From positions 620,001 to 684,000 of the forward strand of contig NW_025335440.1 of NCBI RefSeq assembly GCF_004798865.1: a DNA stretch of 64,000 bases. Direction: 5' to 3'. The stretch's first letter is position 1. Each line of letters starts with the position of its first letter. The notes below the pieces were generated by a model. That model saw nothing but the letters and a program-made list of their open reading frames with translations, made no database searches and was not told the DNA's origin. The position numbers and the translations under genes are program-made. This document shows positions 12,191 through 23,091 of the stretch, one piece after another. This DNA is from Varanus komodoensis (taxonomy: Eukaryota > Chordata > Lepidosauria > Squamata > Varanidae).

Positions 12191-12660
12191 GGGGGCGGAG
12201 CGTTGAGAGTGCGCACGCGCGGAAGAGACCGCACGCGAGAGCCGTCGGCGGAGGGAGAAGTGAGCTCTTTGTCAACTCCTTCGCGGAAAAGGGCGGGGCC
12301 GGCGGGGTGGGCGGGGCTTCCTGGCACGCTCTGTTCGCTTTGCGCGCGTGGCGCGTGCGCCAGCCCCGGGAGCGCAAGGACGGCGTTAGAAGGGCTCGCG
12401 GGCGTGGAAGGACCGAGCGGAGGGTTGCTTGGCTCTGCGGGGAATTTGCTGGGGGGGGGGCCGGGGGTGTCGTTTTCTTCTCTGGCCAGTGCGTGCACGC
12501 GTTAAGGACACGCACGCCCCTTGAAAAACAAAGCCCCTGGCTGACTCGCATCCCGCTGCAGGGGCACGTTGTCTGCAGCCTCGCAGAGGGCTCCGCGTGC
12601 GAGTCTGAGAGCAAAAGACGGGCCTTGCAGCAGGATCAGACCAGGGTCCATCAGGCCCCG

Positions 12661-13847
12661 GATTCTGCCCGTGCGGTGGCCGACCAGATGCCCGCAGAAA
12701 ACGCACAAGCAGGCTGTGACTGCAGCAGCAGCCCCTCGTGCACTTCGGCCATCGCTGCACACAGGCACATGGCCTCCGTTCCGGGAAATATGCTTGGGCT
12801 GGTGGAGAAGGTGTTGCATTTTGCCGCTTCCACGCTGGTCAGATGACTGCAAAGCATGCCTGTGGTTTGTCAGCCTGTGCACTGTTCCCATGTGGAGGAG
12901 ACACATTGGTGCACAACCAGTTTAAAAGAACAGAATAGAATTAGAGTTGGAAGGGGCTTCATCCAGCTCCTTGCTCTAGCTTCCACATGTGGCCACTCAT
13001 CCAGCTGCTAACCTTTCCAGCTTAGCAGAGCTGGCCTGACATGCTAGATTGATGCATAGCTGTGCTGGCAGGACCTGCATAGCTTGTTAATAAACAACGT
13101 GCTAACACACTTCAAAACTCAGCGGGTCAGAATGCTTTTCAGGAGATTCCTCACAGTATTCATTCAATGAAGCTTCCTTGATTTTGCTGTCAGAGGGGAA
13201 TTGCTTGGTTATTGCGGGGAGTACAGGAGACTAGGGCACAGAGGTAGGGGGAGGGGTGAAGTAAATTGGAGAATGCAGCCCAGTTGGTTAATGCAATGTG
13301 AAATGTGGGAAGCACATTAGTTTGATTAGATATTTGTTTAGAAAGGTGAGGTATAAATACTTACATTAGCTAAGAGAGAAATCCTGTGGTCCTTGGGAAA
13401 GCATCCCAGGGACCATGAGATGGCTTGGAAAGCTCTGAAGTTGGACAAGGTGCTCTGACCCTGGACGGTGAAGTTGGAGATCTGAACCCCCCATTCCAAC
13501 TGTCTCACAGCTGGCGTGGAAAGAACCAGGTGCTGATCTCAGAAGAGGTGGAAAGGGGTGTTCTGTTGGGAAAGGAAGAGACCTGAAAGGCCAGGAAATG
13601 GGTTACCTTGCGCTGTCTCTTTCCCTCTTCTTGCTAAATAACCTGGACAGCTGTCTAGTGGAAAACCCCCAAGATGGGGAGGTGAAGGTGGGGAGGATAG
13701 GAAACAGAAGCATCTGAGGCTGAGGGCTTCTGAGAGGAGAAGATGCGATCCATAGGACTGCACCCTCCAGTTTTTGTTTGTCTGTGTGAGATGATGAATG
13801 TATTCATCACTATAATTCATGTGTGTTTTGCTCTCTCTCTCAAATAG
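12661..13847 (+). other. SPOCD1: First SPOCD1 intron (inferred)
   Basis: Non-coding sequence between the CpG island and the acceptor at 13847. It contains a CR1 3' end fragment, listed separately, and otherwise nothing recognised. Confidence 0.45.
12928..13000 (-). repeat. CR1 3' end fragment, antisense
   Basis: 'cagaatagaattagagttgg' followed by 'aaggggcttcatccagctcc' matches the antisense CR1 3' end known across amniotes (ATAGAATCATAGAGTTGGAAGG, then the GTC-TCC block). Confidence 0.6.
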
Positions 13848-14216
13848 CTTTTTACTTGTGGGACTTGGCGACCAGTCCGTGAATAAGGGTGTGCTGTGAT
13901 TTGGGAGGATGCTATAATAAGAGGAAATGGAGAGCAGCACAAGCGGCCAGCCTGATGACATGAATGATGCCTTGGAAGCTTTTCCGAATATTGATGCTGA
14001 AACTATGAATGCATACAAGACGGGACAGGATTCCAACAATCCTGCCAGAAGTGGGAAGCCCAGAGAAGCAAAGTGCATGACACCGTAATTGAGAAGGTGT
14101 CTGAAATCCCTAGTGATTCTGCTAAGGAAAGTTCAGGAGTCTCAAGCAAAGCATGCGTTTTGAATTTAACAATCTTGATACCATTTTTGATAAAAGCTAC
14201 TATATATATAAAAAGG
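13848..14216 (+). CDS. SPOCD1: Possible first coding exon of SPOCD1, frame unstable
   Basis: It follows a strong acceptor (CTCTCTCTCTCAAATAG) and has ATG at 13927 opening MESSTSGQPDDMNDALEAFP and NIDAETMNAYKTGQ, then a TAA about 50 residues in. Coding-looking peptide continues in a second frame (QRSKVHDTVIEKVSEIPSDS) and then a third (FEFNNLDTIFDKSYYIYKK), as if two 1-nt shifts had occurred. The last codons run directly into a SINE whose first bases make a GTAAAG donor. I recognise no homology to the human N-terminus, which is poorly conserved, so the assignment rests on position, strand and splice sites. Confidence 0.35.
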
Positions 14217-14322
14217 TAAAGGTAAAGGTTTCCCCTTGACGTGAAGTCCAGTCATGCCTGACTCTCGGGGGTGGTGCTCGTCTCCATTTCCGAGCCGAGG
14301 GAGCCAGCGTTTGTTCCCAGAC
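14214..14322 (+). repeat. Squamate SINE fragment (GGTAAA head)
   Basis: Tandem GGTAAA units followed by 'ggtttccccttgacgtgaag', 'ccagtcatgcctgactctcg' and 'gggtggtgctcgtctccatt' match a very common squamate SINE as I remember it. It sits exactly at the end of the preceding exon-like block. Confidence 0.65.
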
Positions 14323-14599
14323 AAGATAGGAAAGCAAAATTGGAGTCGTCTTACACACCTGGCATATGACAAACATCAGAAAAATGGCCCAAAATATTGG
14401 CCTCATATTTGAGTCACCTTATATGCCAATATATGTGGTATATTGAAAATAAGAAAAGCCAGTCCAGCACTCTGTGCGCATGGTGGAAGCCCACAGGATC
14501 CCTCCCTCCAGCAGGATGGTGCAAGGCCGCCTCTCGCCCAGCTCCTCAGCAGCTGGGGATGCAGGCAGGCTGCCGCCGCTGAAGGAAGCGGCACTCGCC

Positions 14600-14692
14600 C
14601 AGCAAGGCCAGTAGCCGTGGGTGGCCTCCCCCCTCATGAATCTCTCCAGTCCCCGTTTAAAGCCATCCAGATTGCTGGCAGTGAATAGTCAA
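14600..14692 (-). repeat. CR1-type LINE fragment, antisense
   Basis: 'gtttaaagccatccagattg' with 'ctggcagtgaatag' is a typical antisense LINE string in reptile genomes, the same family block as in the next CR1 fragment at 16.0 kb. Confidence 0.4.
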
Positions 14693-15984
14693 CTATACAG
14701 TTTTACGTCTACCGTGAATTAAGCAACCAAGTGACATTCTAAAAGCCACCAGGGTTGAGATGTTTAGGTCCATGAGAAATTGTATGGCACAGAAAGCTAT
14801 TCTGGGGATCTGACTGTGGGAGTTGCTGAAAAAGCCTTTGATTTTAACATGAGCAAATCCATGGCAGAAGGAGTTGTCATTTGTGCAGGCTTTTCTGAAC
14901 ACCTTTTGGGTTCCTGTAGAAGGGTGTGCACTAAAGTTCTCCATTACTTTCTGATGCAAAAGATAACCGTGAGGAAGTATTTAGGTTATAGTCAGCTACT
15001 TCCATTCCATAAAGTGCTTTGTAACTTCACTAGACCCATTTTGCATACTCGGGTTCACTGCAGCCTCTAGACCTGACACTCTGCATTCCCTTAAAGGCCA
15101 GCTAGTTGTGGTGCGATCCTGTTGTCCCCTCTCGGATGGACTCGGACCCACAATTTTGCATTGAGCCCTGCGAGTTTGCAAGCAGCATAAATCAGAGCGA
15201 TCCCTTTGTTATGTGGGAGTGGCAGCTGCCCATGTGAAGAGTTCCATCTAAGCAGTACCTTACCTTTCCTCTCCTTCCTTGTAAGAAAGGGCTTGACTGC
15301 ACCCTCGGGGTGGCTCACTGCTGGAGGGTTGCCGGGTGGGAATGCTGGGCAGCGTGGAACTGGTCTGCGACCTCTTGGCAAGGGCTCCGCATGCCTCCTC
15401 TGCCCAGCCCACCCTCCCAACTAGAGGGTCGCCCAGTGCTTTGGTTCTTACGCTCTGTCAAGGTCGCCTAGCAGAGTGGGTGGCCCCAATGACTCAGGGG
15501 CCCCTGCTGGTTCCCGCTCACCCCCCTCCCACTCCAATCTGAACAGGGGCTAGCTGGCTGGGGAGATTTTACCGTGCTGGCCTGGGCCTGTTTTCTCCAC
15601 CCGCAGTCCCTGGGAAGACCTCCTCAGCTGAAAGAAGCACCGGCTCTCCCCGTGCCAGGGCAGACAGGGAGGGGATGGCCCTGCCCAGATGCCGCTCGCT
15701 CTCGCCTGCCTGGAACTCTCCGACTGGTTTCCTTCCCTCCGAGTTCCCAACTGAGAAGGAGAGGGAAAGGGGGTGTCCGTGGGTTCCCAGGAGCCTTACC
15801 TCCCCCATGAGGAGAGCCGTGCCGCCAGGGTGCTCACAGGGCAGGCCACCCGCCGCTCGAAACCACCGCAGGGCAGGGGTGGCTGCACCCGCCTGCCCAT
15901 GTGCCCCGGCACCCGCTTCGTCTGGGCGCCTCGTCTGATGTTGGCGGTGGCCGAGTACATCGGGACGAGTGTCCCTGCAGAGCC

Positions 15985-16350
15985 TTCGCTGTGAATTTGT
16001 CCAGTTCCCTTCGAAGCCACCCGAACGGCAGCAAATTCCAAAGTTTCACTCCGCTGTGTGAAGAAGCCTTCTGCCAGTCCTGAGTCTCCTGGCAACCAGC
16101 TCCATTGCAGGACCCCTTTGGATCATTCCCGCTTTTCCCGCACCGCGCCTCGTTCCACGCACCCTGCTCTCGACGCACTTCCTACTTGGCTTTTTCCTGG
16201 CTGAACCATCTCAGCTGTTGAAGCTTTTCCTGGGACTTGCTCCAGGCCCCGGATCCTTTTAGCTGACCTTTTCTGCACGTTTTCCGGTTCTGCCCTCTTT
16301 TTTTAGAGGTGGTGACCAGAACGGTCTGCAGCATTCTGACTGTAGCGGCA
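15985..16350 (-). repeat. CR1-type LINE ORF2 fragment, antisense
   Basis: In antisense order it shows 'gtgtgaagaagccttctgcc', 'ccttttctgcacgttttccg' and 'gaggtggtgaccagaacggt'. Read on the minus strand the last block encodes the CR1 motif VQFWSP-like (LEYCVQFW in the consensus). Old, with many indels. Confidence 0.55.
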
Positions 16351-17045
16351 CTGCATGCGCACACGGACAGGAGGATGCGGGGAGATTTGTTTTCTGTTCC
16401 TTTCCTAATTCCTCTTCCCTAGGACTGATGGCCTTCAACCGGCCGCTGCTCTGTGCTGGAGTTGGTGTGGCTTGATTCCTTCCCATTGGTCTCACTGGAA
16501 GGGAATTTGCTTCTTCTCTTTTTTAACGCAGCGACGGACGAGGCAGAGTCACTCAGTGCTGGCTTGGGGTATTTTGGCACCTCCAGAGCTGGGCCATCCC
16601 CACTCCCCCGGCCTTCATCCACGCACACGGCCCTTTTCTGTATCCCAGTGATCGATGCCGGCATCTGCCACTCATTCCTTCTCTGTGCCGCTTTGGGATC
16701 CGTGGCAAGGGTACAGACCTCATGTTATCAGTCATCATTTACCCCAAGCCCAGCCGTCCCTCAGTCCTCAGGAATGAGACCAGCCTTCTCCAGCCTGGTG
16801 CCTTCCAGATATGTTGGATTAAGACCCATCATCCCCAGCAAGGATGAGCAGAGTTATGTACTGAATTATGCTATCACACAATTGGGCATGCCCACATTGA
16901 AGGACAAGGGTTTGGGTTAATCCCTAGAGCTGGTGGAAGGGGAATTTGTGAAACGGGGGGAGGAGGAGGAAGAGGAGGGTGGGGTTGTGCTTGATATTGA
17001 ATTGCTATGACAAGAATTAAAACATTTTCTTGTTTCACACCACAG

Positions 17046-18688
17046 TGTTCTCAGCCTTGTCTGGAGCAGGCAGGCTGCAGACAAGGTAGTGAAAAGAAGA
17101 CGTAATAGTAGCATTCCAGGAAGAGGCATATGTAAGGAGCAGTTAGCTTTTGCACTGGAAGACTCTCTGAGGGAACTACCCAAAGAAGGATCCATAGCCC
17201 CTGAAGAGGATTTCTCATTCAGCCATCGTGACAGTGGAGCAGAAAGAGAAGAAATGCAGTGTTGGAAAGAGGTTGGTTTGGCCTCTGAAAATTCATCAAA
17301 ATCTTGTGCAAGCAAAGGGGAAAGCACCAAGGCAGCTAGCCCAATGCAGCCATGTTCTGTACTCCTGGAGAACGTCATTCATGAGAGAAAAGCAAAGCAT
17401 GGATATTGTTTAATACCCACAGTTGCAAAAAAAAAAAAAAAAAACCTACCACCAACAATGCAAAACAAGGCTGCTATTTTTAAAAAATTGCAAGTTGCCC
17501 TTTATGACATGCTGGATGAGAGCTACCTGAAAAAGCTAAAGAAGTCACGAAAATGGGGAAATGCTAAGGCATTGCTTGAAAATGAAAATGCAAACAAGAC
17601 AGGAGGCGGTGTGGAGCTGAACAGCTCTGTTAAAGGAATGAGTTCTGGACAGTTAGACGTTGGAAGAGGAAACACTGATAATCAACAAAACCCCAGATAT
17701 TTCTAACCTATGGGATCAAGGAGTTTTTGCAAGGTTTTCTTTTAGGTCATCCAACTATGAGCCAATCATGAATCTTTGCCATGTGCACAAGTCTGAAAAA
17801 GCTGCAGGAAGCTTACAGAGGGATTATTTTCTCATTCCTGAGACACAGGTGCTAAAGACTAAATCTGCCAAAATGCTTACAGAATGTGAGAACAACTTGA
17901 GTAAACAGGCAGAAAGGAAAGGTACTTGTGACGAAACAGAAGACTGTGGAGATCTGAAAATAATCACTGGATTTTCAGAAGCATCTATGGATAATACTAG
18001 TCAATTCAGCAACAGAAATCATGTTTGTATTTCTCATAGGGAAACTTTGCAAATCAGCTCTGCTTGTTTGTCTGAAACTTTATTGAATGAAGCAGAGTTC
18101 TCCAAAACATCTGTCAGATGTATGGAAGCTTTGCCTGATAAAATCAGTCATGATGGAGAAGTGTATCAGGCAGTCTGTGACTTAGATAAACCTCAATTTG
18201 TTTGTCCCCTGGCAGTGCAGGATCTTAATTTAGACATGAAGGATATGATTCTGGGAAAAATCAAAGGTAAGATGTCTACACAGAGGATAGTTTCAAATCT
18301 GAAACCATTGGCTGAAAAAGTCCTTGACACAGCTGGATGTAGAAGAAGAACTAAGCCAAAACAATCCTTTGTTCAGGAACAAAGATCTGGGTACTCTCGT
18401 GTTTCTTCTTGACACTGCTGCGTCATGGTTGAGGCGGTTCATATGTGTGTCACAAGTGAGGAAGAATTCAAAGCGTTGGAGCATGGAGGTGCCCTTTTAG
18501 ATGGTGGCATTAGCTTCCCACAGTCAGAAAGCAAGTCAACATGCCTGCCACCCACAGATGATGTTGCACTTAAGAACATCGAGGTGGGAGAAGGAAGATT
18601 GTCGTGTGAACCCAATACGGCCTGTGATAGAGAAACTAGCATTGCAGAAGAAAGCGTGAATCCTCAACCAGCTGAAGAAGACAAGCCG
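17046..18688 (+). CDS. SPOCD1: SPOCD1 large 5' exon, frame broken
   Basis: It begins after a TTTCACACCACAG acceptor. In frame 1 it encodes VVKRRRNSSIPGRGICKEQL, later VLLENVIHERKAKHGYCLIP, a Lys run from 18 consecutive A (17427-17444), and IFKKLQVALYDMLDESYLKK. The last block aligns with human TSKRLQVSLCDILDDSC. The coding sense then moves to frame 2 near 17656 (GMSSGQL, then TLEEETLIINKTPD) and stays open to a TGA at 18410-18412, after which the same frame continues (CVTSEEEFKALEHGGALLDG) to a likely donor AAGCCG/GTGGGA at 18689. So there is one net 1-nt shift and one stop in about 540 codons, and otherwise long open sequence. Confidence 0.7.
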
Positions 18689-19023
18689 GTGGGAGTATGG
18701 TTATAATTACGGGCTTTAAAGATGGCAAGAATGTGTTTTAGGAAAGTATAGAAATGGAGCCAGTGGAACAAGTTCTTAGACAGGGACAGCAGCAGATCTG
18801 GTGGGCTGTTCTCCCTGCCCTGACTTAAGAGTAGTTAATTGCTATCTTACCTACATTAGCCATGACTGATGCTAAGACAGGACTTGCCAAGATGAGCTAA
18901 CCTGCTTCAAGCCTGGATTAAGCATCCTGGTGAAGTGGGAAGAGAAGAATATTTGGAATTCTAGAAGTTCTAGACCTATGTTCTTCTCATAGATTCAGGA
19001 CTATTTTTAACATGTTGGATCTT

Positions 19024-19218
19024 CCTGATGGTTAGGTCCCCTAGGATATGGAATGGGCTTCCAAGGAAGGTGGTTGAGGTCCCATCAGTGAGGGTGTTCA
19101 AGGAAAGATCGGACAACCACGTGTTGGGGATTACATGCGTGGAGCTGGCTGGAGCCGGGGGTCAGACTAGATGGCCCGGGAGGCCCCTTCTGTCCCGCTC
19201 TGTTTCTATGTTTCTAAA
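19024..19218 (+). mobile_element. CR1 LINE 3' end
   Basis: 5'-truncated CR1 starting within the last residues of ORF2 (PRIWNGLPRKVVEVPSVRVF, then KERSDNHVLG). It ends in the same 3' UTR as the copies at 54.2 and 58.6 kb ('gagctggctggagccggggg', 'tcagactagatggcccggga') and the octamer-like TTTCTATG repeats. Confidence 0.85.
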
Positions 19219-19609
19219 ATACCAGATGCGAGAACTGGTTCATGAGAAAAATCCACAGAATAGAATGGAGGCCACACCCTCGCCAGCCCCACCAAAGAAA
19301 ATCCCTTCCCATTCCTCCCTTTGTTCTGTTTAGCTGAACTTTGGCCTGCAGGCAGGTCTGCAACTGAAAATTGTCCCAGCAACCCTGCAGCTTTGCAGTG
19401 TGAAATCTAAGGGAGTCTCCGAAGGGTAGGAATTCTGTAATTTAGGGCAGCCTTAGGCAGCCCCTCTACGTGCACCTGTCATTCTCCGGATATGATTCAC
19501 AGATGCTCATGGCTGCCTGGGATGACGGAGCAGAGGGGAGGTGGGCTGGTGGGTGTGTTTGTAACTGGTCAGCAAACAGCAAACGAGGCTAGTTTGAAGA
19601 GGACCACAG

Positions 19610-19672
19610 AAGAGCAAAGCAGGAAGGGACCAGTAAGGCCATCAGGCCGAACCCCTTGCTCAGTGTCGGACC
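19610..19672 (-). repeat. CR1 3' end fragment, antisense
   Basis: 'aagcaggaagggaccagtaa' and 'ggccatcaggccgaacccct' followed by TGCTCAGT follow the antisense CR1 3' end (GGAAGGGACCT, then GTCATC-AGTCC-ACCCCCTGCTCA). Confidence 0.5.
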
Positions 19673-20097
19673 CCCAAGTTACATTATGGTTTATAATTGG
19701 TGTCTTCTCTTTCTGTCTCAGGAAGACGAACGCCTGCAGCCACGGCGGTCTCCGGGTGTGCAAATGGTCTTTTACATAGGTCCTCTTACTTTTTATGGGC
19801 TTCATTGTTTTATGGTTCTAATTTAGGCACTGGGAAACGTGGCCTGATTTCAGTCCAGAATCGAATCTCTGCTTTAGTCTTTAGCTTCTCTCTCAAGTTG
19901 CAAAATGGACAGAGTACATTTAATTTTATAGCACATTTATTAATGTATTGTAGAGAGGCAGAATGTGATCGAAGCATCGTGCCCCACCATCGTGCCACAG
20001 TGCTGGAAAGCGGCTGCCTCTGACTGAAGGCTGCTTCTTGAGCCGCTTCCGTAGGCGCCTTGTCTAGAGTGAAGCCGTGACAGAGTTCTTAGCTTTT

Positions 20098-20120
20098 GTG
20101 TCGTGTCGTGTCGTGTCGTG
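20098..20120. repeat. GTGTC pentanucleotide microsatellite
   Basis: Four to five perfect tandem copies of GTGTC. Confidence 0.85.
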
Positions 20121-20816
20121 TGGGGAAGGCTGGAGCACAGTGCTGATAGAGCAGATGTGTTATGTGTAGAAGGTCCCTGCTTCACTATCCATCAGTTCTG
20201 GATAGGGAAAATCTGAAAATCCCAGCATCTGAAACCTTGGAGAGCCGCTGTGCAGGCAAACCTGAATGGGATGGATCGATTGTCCGAGCTGGTATGAGGC
20301 AGACTCGTGTGAGGTCTCAGAACGCAGTGAAGAAAAGATGGTGAGGTCTTCATTTTGTCTTAATTGTCTGATTCCCCAAGTCGCACCAGGGCCTCGTAGC
20401 ATAAGAAGGAAAAGGCCCGTGTAAGCGCTTGCTGGTGCACATGTTCTGTGGCACATCCTTGCGCATGCAGCACACACTTGATTGGAGAGGGATAGCGATG
20501 GCCACGCAGCCCTGCTTCATAGTTGGCGTCCGAGGCGCTTGTCCGGAACTGGCTTGGAGCTCCTCTTCCTGTAGGCGGACTCAGGCACCCCTTGGGCATG
20601 TGGTGGCCGCTTAAATGCACTCGTTTGCTGGCCACAGACTTCGGAAGAGGACACTTTGCGCCCGAGGCTGTTGCACTTTCACGTGGGTTTGTGAGGCCTT
20701 CAGACGGCTACCCAGATGAATGCCTTGCACTCTGGGCTGCAGCTGCCCCAAGGAATCGCTTGCAAGTCTGACCCCTTCCTCCAGTACATTGGTATAGATG
20801 TGGCTTTCTTTTAGAG

Positions 20817-20974
20817 GGGTCTGCAGATGCCCCTACTTACGTGTTACAAATAATTGCTGACACCATAAAATGTTTCCTGTCGTCTATATTTTCTGGGAGC
20901 GAAGGAAGAGAGAACAGAGAAGATGAAAGCATGTTTGCTTTGCCCTCCAAGAACCAGATGGAACCAAGAGAAAA
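20817..20974 (+). CDS. SPOCD1: Candidate SPOCD1 middle exon
   Basis: The acceptor is CTTTCTTTTAGAG, with two AGs in a row (a tandem acceptor); using the second gives phase 0, matching the end of the preceding exon. The single open frame reads GSADAPTYVLQIIADTIKCF, LSSIFSGSEGRENREDESMF and ALPSKNQMEPRE, to a GTGAGA donor at 20975. YVLQIIADTI resembles the human SPOCD1 block PVIQLLGAIS. The orthology call is moderate. It ends in phase 2, which does not fit the next exon as I draw it. Confidence 0.45.
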
Positions 20975-22908
20975 GTGAGACTATAGATTTGCCAAGACGA
21001 TCAGCTTAGTAATTAGGAAGTGGAGTGAGAGGAAAGGATGGGAGAAATGGCACCTCATTAATGACCACAATGAGTTGAAAAATATCAGTGTTGGAGGGGG
21101 CTCAGCTTTGTTTTGTGGGTTCACTCTTCTTGAAGAGCAGACTCTGTCGCTCAGGTACCACAATCCTGTGTATGATTACGCTGTCCTTCTTTAGCACTTT
21201 CAGTATATTTGTCTTGCAGCTCTTGAACTGGTGTTTGTAAACGGTGCTAAGTTTGTATGTGCTGAGATATGTCTTCAAGTTCTTGGGCAGAGATGTTTCT
21301 TGATTTTGCTAGCTGGAGTGCTTTAACTGGTCTGTGTTTCTGATGGAGAGAAATGCAGGTTGAGACAGTTGTGGTAGATCGCAGCTCTTCATGCACAATC
21401 ACCAAGCACTAAAAATATTGTGCAAAATAGTACCATTTGGACCCTGGTCCTGAGACTTGGCTTCGCGCAATTGGCTGGAGGCAGAATGAAAATGCAAGTC
21501 CATGTGGCCATTAGTACAGCATTTCTTTATCCAACAATGTTTTTCCTTATTCACAAATAATATTCAATAAAGATGCCATTTAGTGTTAATTAAGAGCTTC
21601 CTGTTTTTACTTTCTGCTCCCATGTTTTCTTTATTGAGGGCAGAAGATCAAACAAGATCAGTTTAATTCAAGTGTAGCAGTTCTGAAAAGCCTCCATGGG
21701 ACTCCCAGGTGAAGCTGGTGCTGTAATTTTGTTTTAAATTTTTTAAATAATCAGAAAAAAAGTACAAGACAGTGCACAAAATACTCAGATATAAGAAGCT
21801 GGCAAGTAAATAATCTGGATTCTCTCTTTAAAAAGATATACATTCCAGGCTAAAATGTTTCCATTGGGGTTTTTTAATGCACTTTTAGAGGATTAGTTTG
21901 GTGTTATTGACACCTCTTGCTACTTCTAAAAATATTTAATGGCAGCTGATTCAGTGGATTGAAATTCATGCTGGGCTCAACACTGAGTTATTCTGAAATA
22001 TGTTGGAATAATTCAGTGAACTGAAAAGTTTGATCAAAAGTGGAACTATAACTCATAACATCGCAATCAGTAAACGAATAGCATTTTATGGACCAAAGTG
22101 TTGGGAAAAGTTATGCAGATGTTTGTACCAATATCAAGTATTTTATCAGGTAAAATAGGACAGGAGTTTATTTTTAGCTAGGTGCAGTCCAAGATTAATC
22201 CAACAAAAGCATTGATTGTAGCTATTTAGCAGGGTTACAGTTGGTTTAACTGACAGATTAATCAACTAATGTGTTGGTTGATTAAGTTATGCAAGAGCAA
22301 ATGAAGGTAGAGTTGCATATTAATTGGTTAATAGGCATATGATCAACTAATCCCCTTTTAAGTAATTCTTGGACTTCTCTTTTGGAATAAAGCAATGACA
22401 TTGTTCGTAGTAATATGCATATCATCATACAATGACTTACATAAGGTACAGAACTTTTAAAAAGTTGTACGAAGACAACAATCAATGTTAGTGTTATCTT
22501 AAATAGAAGGTGTTTTCTGGTCACTGTCTATAGATTTTACCTCTACACTAGACGAAGGAAAAGCACAAACGTGATAAGAGGGTCCTCCTATTTGAGGTTT
22601 ACTTGAGCCTGTCCTCTGGCCTGCAGTTCTGTCGATTCCTAAAACAAAGGCAGGAAGGAGGCAGCTGGAATGCAAATGTATGTGCTGATCAGTTAAGATT
22701 TTGCGTCCACATTGCAAATCCAAATGAACCGGGCGTTACTTTACACCTCATTTGTGAATTCCTAGTTCTGGAACTAGCAAGTCCACAAGTCCGTTTGTCA
22801 GAGTTGGAATCCTTGGAAGTTCATATCTGCAAGGAAGAATGTGTGGTACTTTCTTCCACTCAAAGTGTTTGCTTGCCTTGTTCTAAAATTCCGTTTTCCT
22901 TCCTCCAG
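20975..22908 (+). other. SPOCD1: SPOCD1 intron, AT-rich
   Basis: AT-rich sequence without recognised repeats. An ORF from about 22552 runs in frame into the next exon, so that exon may start earlier, for example at a GGCCTGCAG acceptor at 22626. Confidence 0.5.
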
Positions 22909-23091
22909 GAATTGGCTGGATCAAAAGTCAAACTTCTTGGAACGCCTAGTGATGGCAATCAGGTGTTGAATTTGGAGCTGATAGGGCTGAACGATTCTTC
23001 GGATAACAAGGTGCCCATTAATAGATTCCAGCACCACGACGAAATAACGAAGTATATGATTAGCAGGGAATACTGGGGCTGTCAGGGCCGA
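22909..23091 (+). CDS. SPOCD1: Candidate SPOCD1 middle exon
   Basis: Starts after a very strong acceptor (CCGTTTTCCTTCCTCCAG) and ends at a near-consensus donor (GGCCGAG/GTAAGC). It encodes ELAGSKVKLLGTPSDGNQVL, NLELIGLNDSSDNKVPINRF and QHHDEITKYMISREYWGCQG. KVKLLGTPSDGNQV may align with human VKLVCYLGSGPVIQL. The open frame extends about 280 nt further upstream, so a longer exon starting at 22627 is possible. No stop inside. Confidence 0.5.

Larger units (their letters stand above)
11470..12660 (+). promoter_or_regulatory. SPOCD1: CpG island, likely SPOCD1 promoter
   Basis: CpG-dense DNA, clearly different from the AT-rich flanks, lying between the PTP4A2 3' end and the first SPOCD1-like exon. 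It holds several GGGCGGGG-type boxes, an NRF1-like site and two CACGTG E-boxes. A plausible untranslated first exon ends at a GAGAA/GTGAGC donor at 12260. The strand is inferred from the downstream gene; bidirectional use is possible. Many overlapping ORFs on both strands here are base-composition artefacts. Confidence 0.7.
14323..17045 (+). other. SPOCD1: SPOCD1 intron with CR1 fragments
   Basis: GC-rich intron. Two antisense LINE pieces are listed separately. Overlapping ORFs on both strands at 15.3-16.2 kb have no recognisable domain and look compositional. Confidence 0.5.
18689..20816 (+). other. SPOCD1: SPOCD1 intron
   Basis: It holds two CR1 3' end fragments and a short pentanucleotide repeat, listed separately. 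No exon recognised. Confidence 0.6.

Noticed and set aside
13927-14090. Possible similarity of SGKPREAK to a TACC-family motif
   Set aside because: Only a few residues, in the frame that stops at once; no coiled-coil or TACC domain follows.
22552-22908. Open frame continuing upstream of the 22909 exon
   Set aside because: Could be a longer exon, but the acceptor at 22908 is much stronger and homology is only suggested downstream; mentioned as an alternative only.
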